DNA from: Trichaptum fuscoviolaceum
Lineage: Eukaryota > Basidiomycota > Agaricomycetes > Hymenochaetales > Trichaptaceae
Direction: 5' to 3'
DNA length: 64,000 nucleotides
Assembly: GCA_910574455.1 (NCBI GenBank)
Contig: CAJSYZ010000008.1
Location: 3,970,707-4,034,706 of the forward strand
Below, piece by piece: positions 20,049 through 29,963 of this stretch (position 1 is the stretch's first letter; each line of letters starts with the position of its first letter). The position numbers and the translations under genes are program-made. Below the pieces are notes generated by a model, which did not search any database, was not told the origin of the DNA, and saw only the letters and a program-made list of their open reading frames with translations.

Positions 20049-20441
20049 TCTACCGTCGAAGACATCCGTCTTTACGACTCAGTGTTGAGCCTCGCTCCAC
20101 ATACTACTAACCAGTTGTAAACCCATCTAGTCCAGAAGAACATCCGCTCGAGGTAATCCCTTCAGTGTAGCAAGGTGCTCATCGATTGCAAGAGGGAGGC
20201 CAAGGAAAACTTCGAGAGTCGCGATCCGAAGATTAAGAAAACCGCTCCAGCTCATTGGTTGATTAAACCCCGGACAGTAGCGTTACAAAGGAACCAACTT
20301 CTGTCATACCAAACGGGACCGTAGCTGTGCCCACAGGAAGAGGACTCAGTACCTGCAAAGAAGGCATAAAGCTGCTAGCCTAGTCTTTGGGACGCCTATT
20401 GGACAACGAGCATAACTCGCAGACGTGCCGCTTGGTAATAG

Positions 20442-20487
20442 CGAAGGGAGACCGATCCAGAAATCGAAGGGAGACCGATCCAGAAAT
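20442..20487 (+). repeat. 23-base tandem duplication in E3 leader
   Basis: Two exact head-to-tail copies, 20442-20464 and 20465-20487, in the untranslated leader between the primer site and the first ORF. The 600-base leader holds no other feature I can name. Confidence 0.85.
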
Positions 20488-20666
20488 CGAAGAACAGTTC
20501 ATCTGTTAACATCGAACAAAGCATCACAAACACTGCCCCACCGTTGATCATCTCATAACGTTATCGCTTGACGACCCTCAAGACTAAACAAAGGTCAAAC
20601 AGAAAACCACTTCACTTTACGTCATAACATCTATCCATCACGGCACCCTCTATCCCACAAAACGCT

Positions 20667-21086
20667 TTGCTCCTTACCCACACCAACACCAACCACCTCG
20701 ACAACGCAGGAAGACACATATACCAAGTCCAATATTCCGTAGCCAACTGTTATCAATTCGACACATATAGTTTCACCAAGTATTGTGACGATACAGTCTG
20801 GTCCATCACAAAAACTGCCAGTCTAATCGTCCAACCCGACTCTATCTTCTTCATCTACCACACCAACCCCAACGCATTCTTCTATCTAGAAGAGTTTCTC
20901 CCTGATCGAATCCGACTAGTCCATATCTGTGGAGACGATTGCCGACTTTTACGCATACACTACACACTACCACAATCGTGGCGGACACCCTATCACTTCC
21001 AGCCCTTGACGATCCCATCTACTCAACCAGAGACCTCATCCGAAACCGATTCCTCGCCTTTGCCGAAGAGTTCGACGACATCCTAA
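20667..21086 (+). CDS. E3 most upstream ORF, unknown
   Basis: The frame gives 139 residues rich in aromatic and polar residues (YQVQYSVANCYQFDTYSFTK; FFIYHTNPNAFFYLEEFL), with a Pro/Ser/Thr-rich end. It overlaps ORF0 by about 150 bases in another frame. It occupies the place of the 8573-9166 ORF of E1, but I see no clear sequence match. Its N-terminal part may belong with ORF0 as one protein if an indel lies near 20,940. Function unknown. Confidence 0.45.
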   Translation: MLLTHTNTNHLDNAGRHIYQVQYSVANCYQFDTYSFTKYCDDTVWSITKTASLIVQPDSIFFIYHTNPNAFFYLEEFLPDRIRLVHICGDDCRLLRIHYTLPQSWRTPYHFQPLTIPSTQPETSSETDSSPLPKSSTTS

Positions 21087-21547
21087 ACCAAATCAGAACT
21101 ATACTCGACGACCGGTATTACAATTACACCCAAACAGTTGGATACCTGCAGTACTCACGCGACAACCACCAACCTTGGATCTTCAAATACGGACTCCTCT
21201 GGAACCATACCCGATTATTCATCCCTCGAGAAACTCACCTACGCCGATTCTTTATAAACTACGTCCACTTTGACAACCACGGAGAACAACTCCATCGCAC
21301 TGAAGCTGAAACTGCTCGCTTTGTAAACCGACACTTCTGTTGGAATAGTATCAGCGAAGACGTCAACCACTACATCTATCAGTGTAGTTGTCAACACCAC
21401 CAACCCACTCCGCAAAACATAGTTCATAACTATCTTGCACCACCAATTGACCCCCCGGAAGATTCACCCCACATTGCTAGTGTTACGGACTACACTCTTA
21501 CAAACTACGATTCAGACAGTTACGGATATCAATCCGGAACCGATTAA
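20939..21547 (+). CDS. E3 ORF0: integrase-zinc-domain-like protein
   Basis: About 200 residues. A helical acidic N-terminal part (FAEEFDDILNQI) is followed by a domain like the integrase zinc domain: WIFKYGLLWNHTRLFIPRE, His pair (NYVHFDNHGEQLH), CWNSISEDVNHYIYQCSCQ, then a Pro-rich and Asp/Tyr-rich tail. The second metal pair is CxC, as in E1 ORF0, not CxxC as in the integrases of both elements. No DDE residues follow. The stop is TAA at 21545-21547, and the AUG-less frame opens in -1 from about 21,480. Conservation of the domain between diverged elements suggests it is functional. The role is unknown. Confidence 0.65.
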   Translation: MPTFTHTLHTTTIVADTLSLPALDDPIYSTRDLIRNRFLAFAEEFDDILNQIRTILDDRYYNYTQTVGYLQYSRDNHQPWIFKYGLLWNHTRLFIPRETHLRRFFINYVHFDNHGEQLHRTEAETARFVNRHFCWNSISEDVNHYIYQCSCQHHQPTPQNIVHNYLAPPIDPPEDSPHIASVTDYTLTNYDSDSYGYQSGTD

Positions 21548-22260
21548 TCACCACGGCGAACAAAGGCAAACAGACGGCTCGAAACACAGCCTCATCTACT
21601 ACAACAGGCAAAACTAACAAAGAAACCACTTCGAAAACCACTGAAGAACCAATACCTACACAGACTACTGTTCCTCAGTATCCAGACGCTCCACCACCAC
21701 ACAATCGACTCTTCTTTGACACCGAAAAGAACTTCTTCTACTATAGAATTGGTAACAAAACTTATCGATCGTGGTCATACAATCAACTACTACAACGGTG
21801 GACCCCAATTGAAGCCAACTCTGCTGAAGAAGCTCGACAAAACTTCATCACTCATACCCCCAACTGGGAAAACCTTGCTCGTCGAAGTCTAGCAGGAGAG
21901 TTCAAACACATTCAACCCCCACTACCACCGTTCCCAACCACTCTTATCTTCAACAAAGAAACACAATACTTCCATCTTCCCGACGCCAACGGAGAACCTA
22001 CCGAAACCCCTTGGATCTACAACCCAACTGCTGATTCTTGGGTAGTAGCTCATACACTCGGCCCAGAACTACGAGAAATATACGAAGGTCACACTCCAAA
22101 TTGGAAAGAGCTTAGAGAAGAGTACTACCGCCGACACCCCGATCTACTACCACAACCACCGCAAGAACCCCAACCAACTTCCACTTCCGACCCTCAACCC
22201 AGCAACTCCCATCGATCTCGTTCAAACTCGCCCACTCACGGATCTCTTGATCAAAACCTC
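21480..22260 (+). CDS. E3 AUG-less frame with repeated aromatic motifs, leads to gag
   Basis: This frame (-1 from ORF0) is open from about 21,480 to beyond 22,260 and has no ATG. It encodes a Thr/Lys-rich linker and then two related units: FFDTEKNFFYYRIGN with YRSWSYNQLLQRW and HTPNWENL, and LIFNKETQYFHLPDANG with PWIYNPTADSW and HTPNWKEL. A Pro/Ser-rich tail follows. E1 has an equivalent block fused in frame to gag. In E3 the frame shifts once more, near 22,250-22,290, to reach gag. Possibly an RNA- or peptide-binding module; no known family recognised. Confidence 0.5.
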
Positions 22261-23824
22261 TTTCAGACGATCCTCCAGACGATCCTCTCAATCAGGCAGC
22301 TCCATTGCTCCAGAAACTCCTACTCCCTCACATCAAGCATCCATACTTCCCCCTATCCCACCGAAACTATATCTCTCTTACACCCGCCCTCACATCGAAC
22401 CTTTATCCATTAGTACTATGGCTACCCAAACTGTCACGGAACCTACCCGCTCAATGTTCCGACCCCCACTTGGAGAAGAAAGTATCAGTACCTTTTTCCA
22501 CTTAAGACACCTCCAAGGTCGAGGCAGAGGAGGCAGAGGAGGCAGAGGAGGCCGACAAAATCCTGCATGGAGAGGATGGGGATTTGGTGAACCACCCGCA
22601 GGAAATGAAGGAGGAGGAGGAGGAGGACCACCCGGAGGAAACCCGAACAACAACGGAGGAGGAGGAGGAGACGATGAAGGAGGAGGAGGAGGCGGAGGAG
22701 CTGGAGGAGGAGGAGGCGGAGGAGCTGGAGGTGGAGGAGCAGCAGACAATAACAATCAAGGAGATGGACCTGCACACGATCGGCCCATAACCATGGCTAA
22801 AATTCAACCGTTCGATGGAACCCAAGAAGATGCTGATCGCTTTTTACTCCAAGTCCAAATCCATCTACGAGCCAACCGACATATCTATGACACAGATGAG
22901 CTATGTATCGAATTTGTGCTTGCCCATTGCAGTCTTCGCGGATCCCGACCATTCGCAATGCAATACATGGCCAGCGGACGTTTTGAAACCGACACATTTG
23001 AAGAATTCCTTGCAGAATTCCACCGCACTTTCATCACATCCGAACTCACAATCAAGGCTACCATGGAACTCGCCAAGCTCAAACAGCGAGGATCTATTGA
23101 AGACTACATTCTCAAATTCAAAACACTCATCATGCAAGCTCGCATCACAGAATACCTTTCCCAACGCAATGCATTCTGGATGGGACTCAATGACAATCTT
23201 CGAATGAAACTACTTGCGTGTAGTCCACAACCGACCAATATGGAAGATTGGTTTTCGCTTGCCACTCGATTGGACACCAATTACAAGATAGCTCGTTCAA
23301 TGGAATCCCAACCCCACCAATCATATTCCGGAGAGAACCGCTTCAAACGACGACCTATGCGACAATACAATCGTCAAATTCGCGCCATTGCAAATGACAC
23401 AGACGACACAAATGAATCAATGCCCTCCAATGACAACGATGATATAGAAGAATTGGTCGACCTAGCCATCTACAGCTTCTTTATATCACGACTTTCAACC
23501 GAAGAATTCCAACGTCATATGAAGGAAAACCTTTGCTTCAATTGTCACCAACCCGGACATCGCACTGCCAAGTGTCCCAAACCTCATCCCAAACGTACCT
23601 CAAAAACTCGATGGCCCAACTCACGAACACCAAGGTCCAAAAATATGCGCCAATTGACTTCAGCCGATGATCAGAACGAATACTCTGAACCCGAGAACGA
23701 AGACCAAGATCAAGGCGAACTCTCAGCTGAAGATCGCGCCGCACAGATTCAACAACTCCTTATTGGCCTTGATGATGACGCAGTCAACCAAGTCTTCGAT
23801 CGAGTTGAAGAAGGAAATTTTTGA
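22247..23824 (+). CDS. gag: E3 Gag
   Basis: The frame gives about 525 residues. The first ATG in context is near 22,418 ([11 protein letters not shown]). A long Gly/Arg then Gly-rich segment (22,510-22,745, GGN and GAG repeats) precedes the capsid-like domain ([20 protein letters not shown] onward). A CCHC zinc knuckle [14 protein letters not shown] and an acidic C-terminus ([15 protein letters not shown]) follow. It would form the particle and bind the RNA. The stop TGA (23822-23824) directly follows the slippery heptamer. The Gly-rich insert is absent from E1 Gag, which has a Pro run there. Confidence 0.85.
   Translation: MIKTSFRRSSRRSSQSGSSIAPETPTPSHQASILPPIPPKLYLSYTRPHIEPLSISTMATQTVTEPTRSMFRPPLGEESISTFFHLRHLQGRGRGGRGGRGGRQNPAWRGWGFGEPPAGNEGGGGGGPPGGNPNNNGGGGGDDEGGGGGGGAGGGGGGGAGGGGAADNNNQGDGPAHDRPITMAKIQPFDGTQEDADRFLLQVQIHLRANRHIYDTDELCIEFVLAHCSLRGSRPFAMQYMASGRFETDTFEEFLAEFHRTFITSELTIKATMELAKLKQRGSIEDYILKFKTLIMQARITEYLSQRNAFWMGLNDNLRMKLLACSPQPTNMEDWFSLATRLDTNYKIARSMESQPHQSYSGENRFKRRPMRQYNRQIRAIANDTDDTNESMPSNDNDDIEELVDLAIYSFFISRLSTEEFQRHMKENLCFNCHQPGHRTAKCPKPHPKRTSKTRWPNSRTPRSKNMRQLTSADDQNEYSEPENEDQDQGELSAEDRAAQIQQLLIGLDDDAVNQVFDRVEEGNF
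23815..23821 (+). promoter_or_regulatory. E3 putative -1 frameshift site AAATTTT
   Basis: gag ends GGA AAT TTT TGA. Slipping back one base gives AAA TTT TTG AAC, the pol frame. Identical to E1 over AAATTTTTGAACA, although the flanks differ. Confidence 0.7.
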
Positions 23825-26800
23825 ACAACGAAGAGCTCCCGCAGCCCTCTCTCTCGTTGAACATCAGGCTGCTCATCAATTCAATTAATGACAATCACGC
23901 CTTACGAATCCCAATCACGTTCCTATATAACCAGAAAACCCACAAAGCCACCGCCCTACTCGATACCGGAGCAGAAGGTCTATTCATTGACAAAACACTC
24001 ATAGAAAATCTCCAGATCAAAACTATCAAACTGCGACAATCACTTCGACCACGCAATGTTGACGGAACATTCAACAATGCTGGACACATCACATCTTATG
24101 CCCCCCTTCGTGTCAAGCTTGGAAATGCCCACTATGCTATGCGATTCTATGTTACCACCCTTGGAAAAGAGAACTTCATTTTCGGACTACCATGGTTCAA
24201 GAAATATCAACCCAAAATCAACTGGGAAACTGGATCAATACAGCTCAATCGCGTTAATATCTCAACACAACTTGCGCAACAAGCTCGAAAAGGACTCCAA
24301 CCCGCTAAACCACTTACTGCCTTGGTACCCCATCAATACCACCAATTCCTATCCCTTTTTGACGAAGAAAAAGCACATCGCTTTCCTCCAAGTCGCCCAT
24401 ATGACCATGCAATTGATCTCAAACCCGACTTCATTCCTAAACGACATTCACCTTATCCACTCTCACTTCCGCAACAAGCTGCTCTCGATGCCTTCATCGA
24501 TGAGAACCTCAAGAATGGATATATCAGACCTTCGAAGTCACCTATGGCATCCCCTCTCTTCTTCGTTGACAAGAAAGACGGTACCTTACGACCTGTTCAA
24601 GATTACCGTTACCTCAACAATGGAACCATCAAGAATGCGTACCCATTACCACTTGTCCAGGATCTATTAGACAAGTTACATGGATCTCACTACTTCATCG
24701 CCCTAGATATCCGATGGGGATACAATAATATCCGCATCAAGGATGGAGATCAATGGAAAGCCGCATTTACCACTCAACGAGGACTTTTCGAACCAACAGT
24801 TATGTTTTTCGGCCTATGCAACTCACCTGCCACCTTTCAACACTTTATGAATGATATTCTTGGCGAAGAAATCCTTCTAAATCATCTCTTGGTTTACATG
24901 GACGACATCCTCATACATGCCCCAACCTTACCGGAACTCATTTCTCGAGCACGACGTGCCTTCACTATCCTTGAAAAGAATGACCTCTACTTCAAGCCCA
25001 CCAAATGTTTTTTCCATACGCAGAAACTACCCTATCTTGGACTCATTATTACACCTAATCACATCCAAACCGACCCAACAAAAATCGAAGGAATCACTAA
25101 ATGGCCAACTCCGACTACTGTCAAAGATATCCGTTCATTCACTGGATTCACCAACTTCTACCGCCGTTTTATTCCACACTACGCCGAAATCACCAAACCC
25201 TTGGACAACCTCAAACGCAAAGATCAACCTTTCAAATGGACTGAAATAGAACAAAAATCATTCGATGATCTCAAGGCCGCGTTCACTCAACATCCGTTAC
25301 TTCTTATGCCCAATCCGCACAATCCCTTCTTCCTTGAAACTGACGCTTCCAAAGTTGCAACCGGAGCAGTCCTTCGACAACATGATGACAACGGTGTTCT
25401 CAAGCCAATCGGTTATATTTCGCAATCACTAAACTCCGCTGAACGGAACTACGAGATCTATGATCGTGAACTATTAGCTATTATCCGTGCCCTCATCACT
25501 TGGAAACACTATCTCCTTGGATCCCCACACCCTGTTACACTTTGGTGTGATCATCGCAACCTTACCTACTGGCGAGAGGCCCGACGACTCTCACCCCGTC
25601 AAGCACGATGGCATCTGTTGCTCTCACAATTCGACCTTCATATCACACATGTCCCCGGCAAACAAATGATTCAATCCGATCTTCTATCCCGCCGGGCGGA
25701 CCATGTTAAACAGGGGGAGAATCTCAACGAATCATCGATTATGCTTCCGAAGGACCTTTCATTTCCACTCTTCAGGAACAGAAGGATCAAGAAAATTCTG
25801 AAGACGAAGAAGAAGAGGAAGACTATGAATCTGATGACGACCTCCCAGACACAGATAGCCTCACAAAATCCATCAAAGAATCGATGAAGAAAGATGAATT
25901 CCTCACCAACACCATTGCCCAGCTAAAGAAGAAACTACCACCTGCCCGAACTGCCCTCAAAGACTGGTTTTTCGATGATGACGGCATCCTTTACTTCAAA
26001 AATCGCATCTATATCCCGGACAACCTTGAATTAAAGCGCACTATTCTCCGACTTCACCATGATATACCAGTTCGAGCACACCCTGGCATATTCAACACCC
26101 TGGAACAGGTCCGAAGGACGTATTACTGGCCCAGGATGCAGAAGTTTGTATCCGACTATGTCCATGGATGCGCACTATGTCAACAAATGAAAGTCAATCA
26201 CCATCCGACCGCTCCACCACTAATGCCTATTACCGCCGACAAACACTCGTTTCCATTCTCCCACGTCAATATGGACTTCATCACCGATTTACCAATGTCA
26301 CATGGCTATGACACACTTCTATTAGTCATTGATCACGATTGCTCCAAAGCTATTGTCCTCATTCCATGCGAGAAGACAGTAGACGCAATTGAAACGGCAC
26401 AACTATACTTCGACAATGTATATCGACGATTTGGACTTCCGATACGCATTATATCCGACAGAGGACCCCAATTCGCTTCTAAAGCATTCCAAGAACTCTG
26501 CAAGATCATAGGAATCAAGTCGTCTATGTCCACCGCTTACCACCCTCAAACCGATGGACAAGCCGAACGGACCAATCAAAGAGATCGAAGTATACCTCCG
26601 GATCTATTGTACTGCGGAACCTGAGAACTGGTCTAGACACATTCCCAACATTGAATTCGCCCATAACAATCGTGCCCACGCTGTCACCAAGAGAACCCCT
26701 TTCTCGCTTCTCATGGGATACGACCCCATTCCACTACCCCTGAAATATCCGAAATCAAACGTCCCATCCGTATCACAACGACTTGCCAACCTCACAGTAC

Positions 26801-27309
26801 ATCGATCAGAAGCCTTAGCAGCTCATTCAGTCGCTGCTATGGTAATGAAAGAACGCACTTTCCGAAACTTCAAACCATTCAACAAAGGAGACAAAGTTTG
26901 GCTAGACTCAAAGAACCTTCGAATTCCCGGTTTATCGCAAAAGTTCAAGGAAAAACGCGATGGTCCCTTCAAGATCAAGAAAGTCTTATCTCCACTCGTC
27001 TATGAATTAGATCTCTCACGGACTAAATGGAAGATACACCCAGTATTCCACGCCGCGCTTCTCGTGAGATACACTGAGACAGAAGCATATGGACCACCCC
27101 ACAGTAACCCCCCACCTGATCTAATCGAAGGACAAGAACAATTCGAAGTAGAAGCCATCCGAGCCCACCATGGGAATGGCACCAGGCGACAATATCTTAT
27201 AAAATGGAAAGGTTACCCCACTTCTGGAAACTCATGGGAACCCGAGTCACATCTTCGGAACGCACAGACCATCCTCAAAGCCTATAAAAGACTCCATCAT
27301 CTCACTTGA
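23821..27309 (+). pseudogene. pol: E3 pol (protease-RT-RNase H-integrase-chromodomain) with two frame breaks
   Basis: Motifs in order: protease ALLDTGAEG (about residue 48), reverse transcriptase with LLVYMDD (about 359), RNase [14 protein letters not shown], an acidic linker, integrase zinc domain (LHHDIPVRAHPG, GCALCQ), DDE core (NMDFITD, ISDRGPQF, TDGQAERTNQ), GPF/Y-like region and chromodomain (YLIKWKGYPTSG), stop TGA 27307-27309. One base is missing near 25,750: the acidic linker [14 protein letters not shown] is in the next frame. One base is extra near 26,578, in the integrase E motif. With LTRs this similar, the breaks may be inherited from a defective template or be sequence errors. 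Confidence 0.9.
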
Positions 27310-27798
27310 ATGTCCCCATCCAAAAAACTCGTTCACTTCTCATATCCCCACTCATCTAACATCATAAACGACTATACGCTCTCCCCATCGAACAAACAGC
27401 CACCAACACCTGAACCCCATACTGTCGCATTACCGACTACCTCGATTCCAACTCGCCCCCATTACCTGGACGCTGTCCGACCTGTATACTCCGGAGCTTG
27501 GTCCAAAGACCACTACGACCCAGACTGGGAGTACAAGTACTTCAAACCCCCCACCGGACTTGGACTCCACATCCCAACAATCTCGGTATTTCTCATCCAC
27601 ACCTTCTTTAACAACCCTGATTACGCCCACCGACTCATTGACTATTTCAACAAATCTGCTCGTGTTCAACCCCCACTCACAATCACTCGCCCCATTGTCC
27701 GACATCGTCATCACTTCAGCCATTTTGAACCTCGCCGCTCTGACCCCTATTGCACCTGCAGTTGTTGTCACTACGACTGTCCGACTCATTCCCTCTAA
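27310..27798 (+). CDS. E3 ORF3 after pol, Cys/His-rich end, unknown
   Basis: ATG follows the pol stop directly (TGAATG), which suggests termination-reinitiation. The 162-residue product has a Pro-rich N-terminus, a central part with HYDPDWEYKYFKPP and VFLIHTFF, and a C-terminal Cys/His cluster CTCSCCHYDCPTH that could bind a metal. A weak match lies at the same place in E1. I know no retroelement family with this protein. It is not an envelope-type protein: no signal peptide or clear membrane anchor is seen. Confidence 0.6.
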   Translation: MSPSKKLVHFSYPHSSNIINDYTLSPSNKQPPTPEPHTVALPTTSIPTRPHYLDAVRPVYSGAWSKDHYDPDWEYKYFKPPTGLGLHIPTISVFLIHTFFNNPDYAHRLIDYFNKSARVQPPLTITRPIVRHRHHFSHFEPRRSDPYCTCSCCHYDCPTHSL

Positions 27799-27801
27799 GT
27801 C

Positions 27802-28679
27802 ATGCCACCTGCCCGTTCCCAACGCAACCCATCCCGTCACACCCCCTTATTTCGTTCATACACATCATCTCTCCAACCACCAGCCTTACGCCTCGACACC
27901 CACAACCCCTTACAATCCCGCCAGATCCTTGAATTATTCTCAACTCGCACCTTCCACCAACGCCTAAGTCAATCAACGTATGATAACACTCCTCTTCTTG
28001 CCAACTGGACCCAATTTATGATATTGTTACCCGAAACCAGGAGATTCTCGATCCTACCATTGCCATCATCGAAGGATCTCTCCATCTCTTGCGACGGGCT
28101 CAAGAGTCATTCCAAGACATGCGACGATTTGCCCTTACGGAACTCCTTGAAACAGCGCCTCAAGAGTTATTTGCCCCATTGGTCATTGACCTCACCACGG
28201 AGGACGACATCATCGACCTCACTAAAGACCTTGCTGACCAAGTACCTCGCCCACCCCTTCACTCCGTCGGCACTCAAGTCCCAGAACGCAAAGAACTCAT
28301 CAATCGCCTGTCCGAACCCATTCGTCTACAATCGCCAATACAGTTACAAGAAGACCAAGAGTATCGTGTCAACACAGCCCCACCCTCACCCACATACAGC
28401 CCGAAAGTTGACAACAATCCTTTTACGTCTATGTCCTTGGACCCCAAGGAATGCACACAACACTCCGCTGTCGACCACCACTACAACCTGGCCGCGTCCA
28501 CCTGCAAATTCTATACATGTTCATACTGCAACATACGTGCACCTGGACACACCATCATTGGATGCCCCAAGTATACATGCCCCTCATGTGGACAACACGA
28601 TGGTCATGACGATGAATGCGCATCTAACCGAATTGCTCAACAACGCGTAACAAAGAGAAACCCACCTGCAAACAACTAA
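27802..28679 (+). CDS. E3 ORF4 with two C-terminal zinc knuckles, one frame break
   Basis: ATG 27802 is three bases after the ORF3 stop (TAA GTC ATG). The first part (to about 28,015) is in one frame. The rest (IAIIEGSLHLLRRAQE, IDLTTEDDIIDLTKD, then the Cys-rich end) is in the -1 frame, so one base seems to be missing near 28,015. The end reads CSYCNIRAPGHTIIGC and CPSCGQHDGHDDEC, two CCHC/CCHC-like knuckles, which suggests nucleic acid binding. The segment IDLTTEDDIIDL resembles SUMO-interaction motifs. Function unknown. Confidence 0.55.
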
Positions 28680-28827
28680 AGCACCTGTTGCTAACCTGGA
28701 TACCCTATTGGCGTTAACTTCGCTTATATGGCATGTTTTTCCTTATTGTCTATTGGACTTAATTTGTCCCTATAACGGCCATTTTCTTTACTGATTTCCA
28801 CTACGTTTCAATTTAAGAACGGGGTAA

Positions 28828-29293
28828 TGTTACGTTTTCTTACTATGTCAGCGGCCCCCATTACTCCGAACCCTTCGCCCTATTTGTTTCTATTCTTGTT
28901 CTGCTCAGTCATCCTCCGATGTAACCCTCAACCCTCAGCCAATCCCGATGTTACACATGTACCCTTTGCCCTAACCCTTTCCCATCGCTCTCACACTATT
29001 ATTAGTAGCCTATCGTCTACTCTCTTATTGTTCTCTTCTTACTCATCTTTCGATGTACCCTTGCTCCGCAGCTACAGTATATAAACCCCTGTACTTAGCA
29101 TGATCGAACTCTAAGTTCGATCTCCTTTGTCAAACCCCCCGTCTCTAGTCTCTGCTATACATCTGTTTCTCTCTACTCTACATCGTAGGCCTTTGTCCAT
29201 ACAACACCTAGTGTTGAGCCCTAGCTCCGCTATCACTGAGCAACTTAACGTTGCGTTCCCCAACTATACGAGACCGTAAGTTGAGACGTAACA
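28828..29293 (+). repeat. E3 3' LTR (466 bp)
   Basis: Preceded by the polypurine tract AACGGGGTAA and followed by the GGGTG duplication. It differs from the 5' LTR by one missing base. Confidence 0.95.
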
Positions 29294-29298
29294 GGGTG

Positions 29299-29963
29299 TC
29301 GTTCGAAAGGTAGAAGATGCTTGCTTCAGCGTGCACGTCGGAGCTCCTCTCACTATAACAAGGCCGCCCACCTTCTCCTCTCCAGGTACTAAAGACAAAT
29401 GTGAGTGATAAGATCAAGCAAGAAGCACGTTCTCAGACGTACACTATCGTTTTTTGGTTCATTCGGAAATGTTGAAGTCTAGGCGAGTTCAATACAAGCT
29501 TGAGGGTAGGATAAAACATAACTTGTTCAGGCCAATAAGTGGTCTTATGGAATGGGTGGGGGATGGCGGAGAAGTGCTCATAACAAGACTGGAGAACGTA
29601 CACTGTGTTGTTGAGGGGACGCAGTGGTAAAAAGTTCAAGTTCAAGTTCAAGTTCAAGTGCGAGTCACGGTGGCAACTTGAACTCTTCAAGTTCCAATTT
29701 TAGATTTAAAGCTCGTTCACCACTGGAAGCATCATCATGGCAAGCAATCCGAACAGCAGACAGACACCATTGGCGACATCTTCCAAACCACTTTGATACC
29801 TCAGACTACGGTGATCATTCGGGAAAAAAAGGCAATTCAATAATAAATTTTAATCATGAATCTCCTGGCAACTTTGAAAGACAAGAGCATGCGCACAACA
29901 ATTTACTCGATAACTCAAGCACATTTGGTCAAACCTGCTACTGGTGGGCTTCAGCCTACTAGA
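29299..29963. other. Host flank with (AAGTTC)n microsatellite, no gene recognised
   Basis: About four and a half copies of AAGTTC lie at 29,634-29,660. A plus-strand frame at 29624-29962 begins with a Ser run produced by this repeat and is probably spurious. Nothing else is supported here. Confidence 0.4.

Larger units (their letters stand above)
19567..29293 (+). mobile_element. E3: Ty3/gypsy chromovirus with extra ORFs, young insertion
   Basis: A 9.7-kb element with LTRs at 19567-20033 and 28828-29293 that differ by one base, and a perfect 5-base target duplication GGGTG (19562-19566 and 29294-29298). Order: LTR, self-priming site, two overlapping upstream ORFs, AUG-less frame, gag, pol with chromodomain, ORF3, ORF4, polypurine tract (AACGGGGTAA), LTR. 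It is the intact-ended relative of E1. Despite its youth pol has a -1 and a +1 break and ORF4 has one break. Confidence 0.95.

Noticed and set aside
22390..22825. Long Ser-, Leu- or Pro-rich minus-strand frames
   Set aside because: They are shadows of the Gly-rich repeat of E3 gag.
27310..28679. Envelope gene in E3, making it a retrovirus-like element
   Set aside because: No signal peptide, membrane anchor or fusion motif is visible; the products are Pro-rich with zinc knuckles.
29624..29962. Ser-rich 112-codon plus-strand ORF
   Set aside because: Its start is produced by the AAGTTC microsatellite and its end overlaps an exon of the exonuclease gene.
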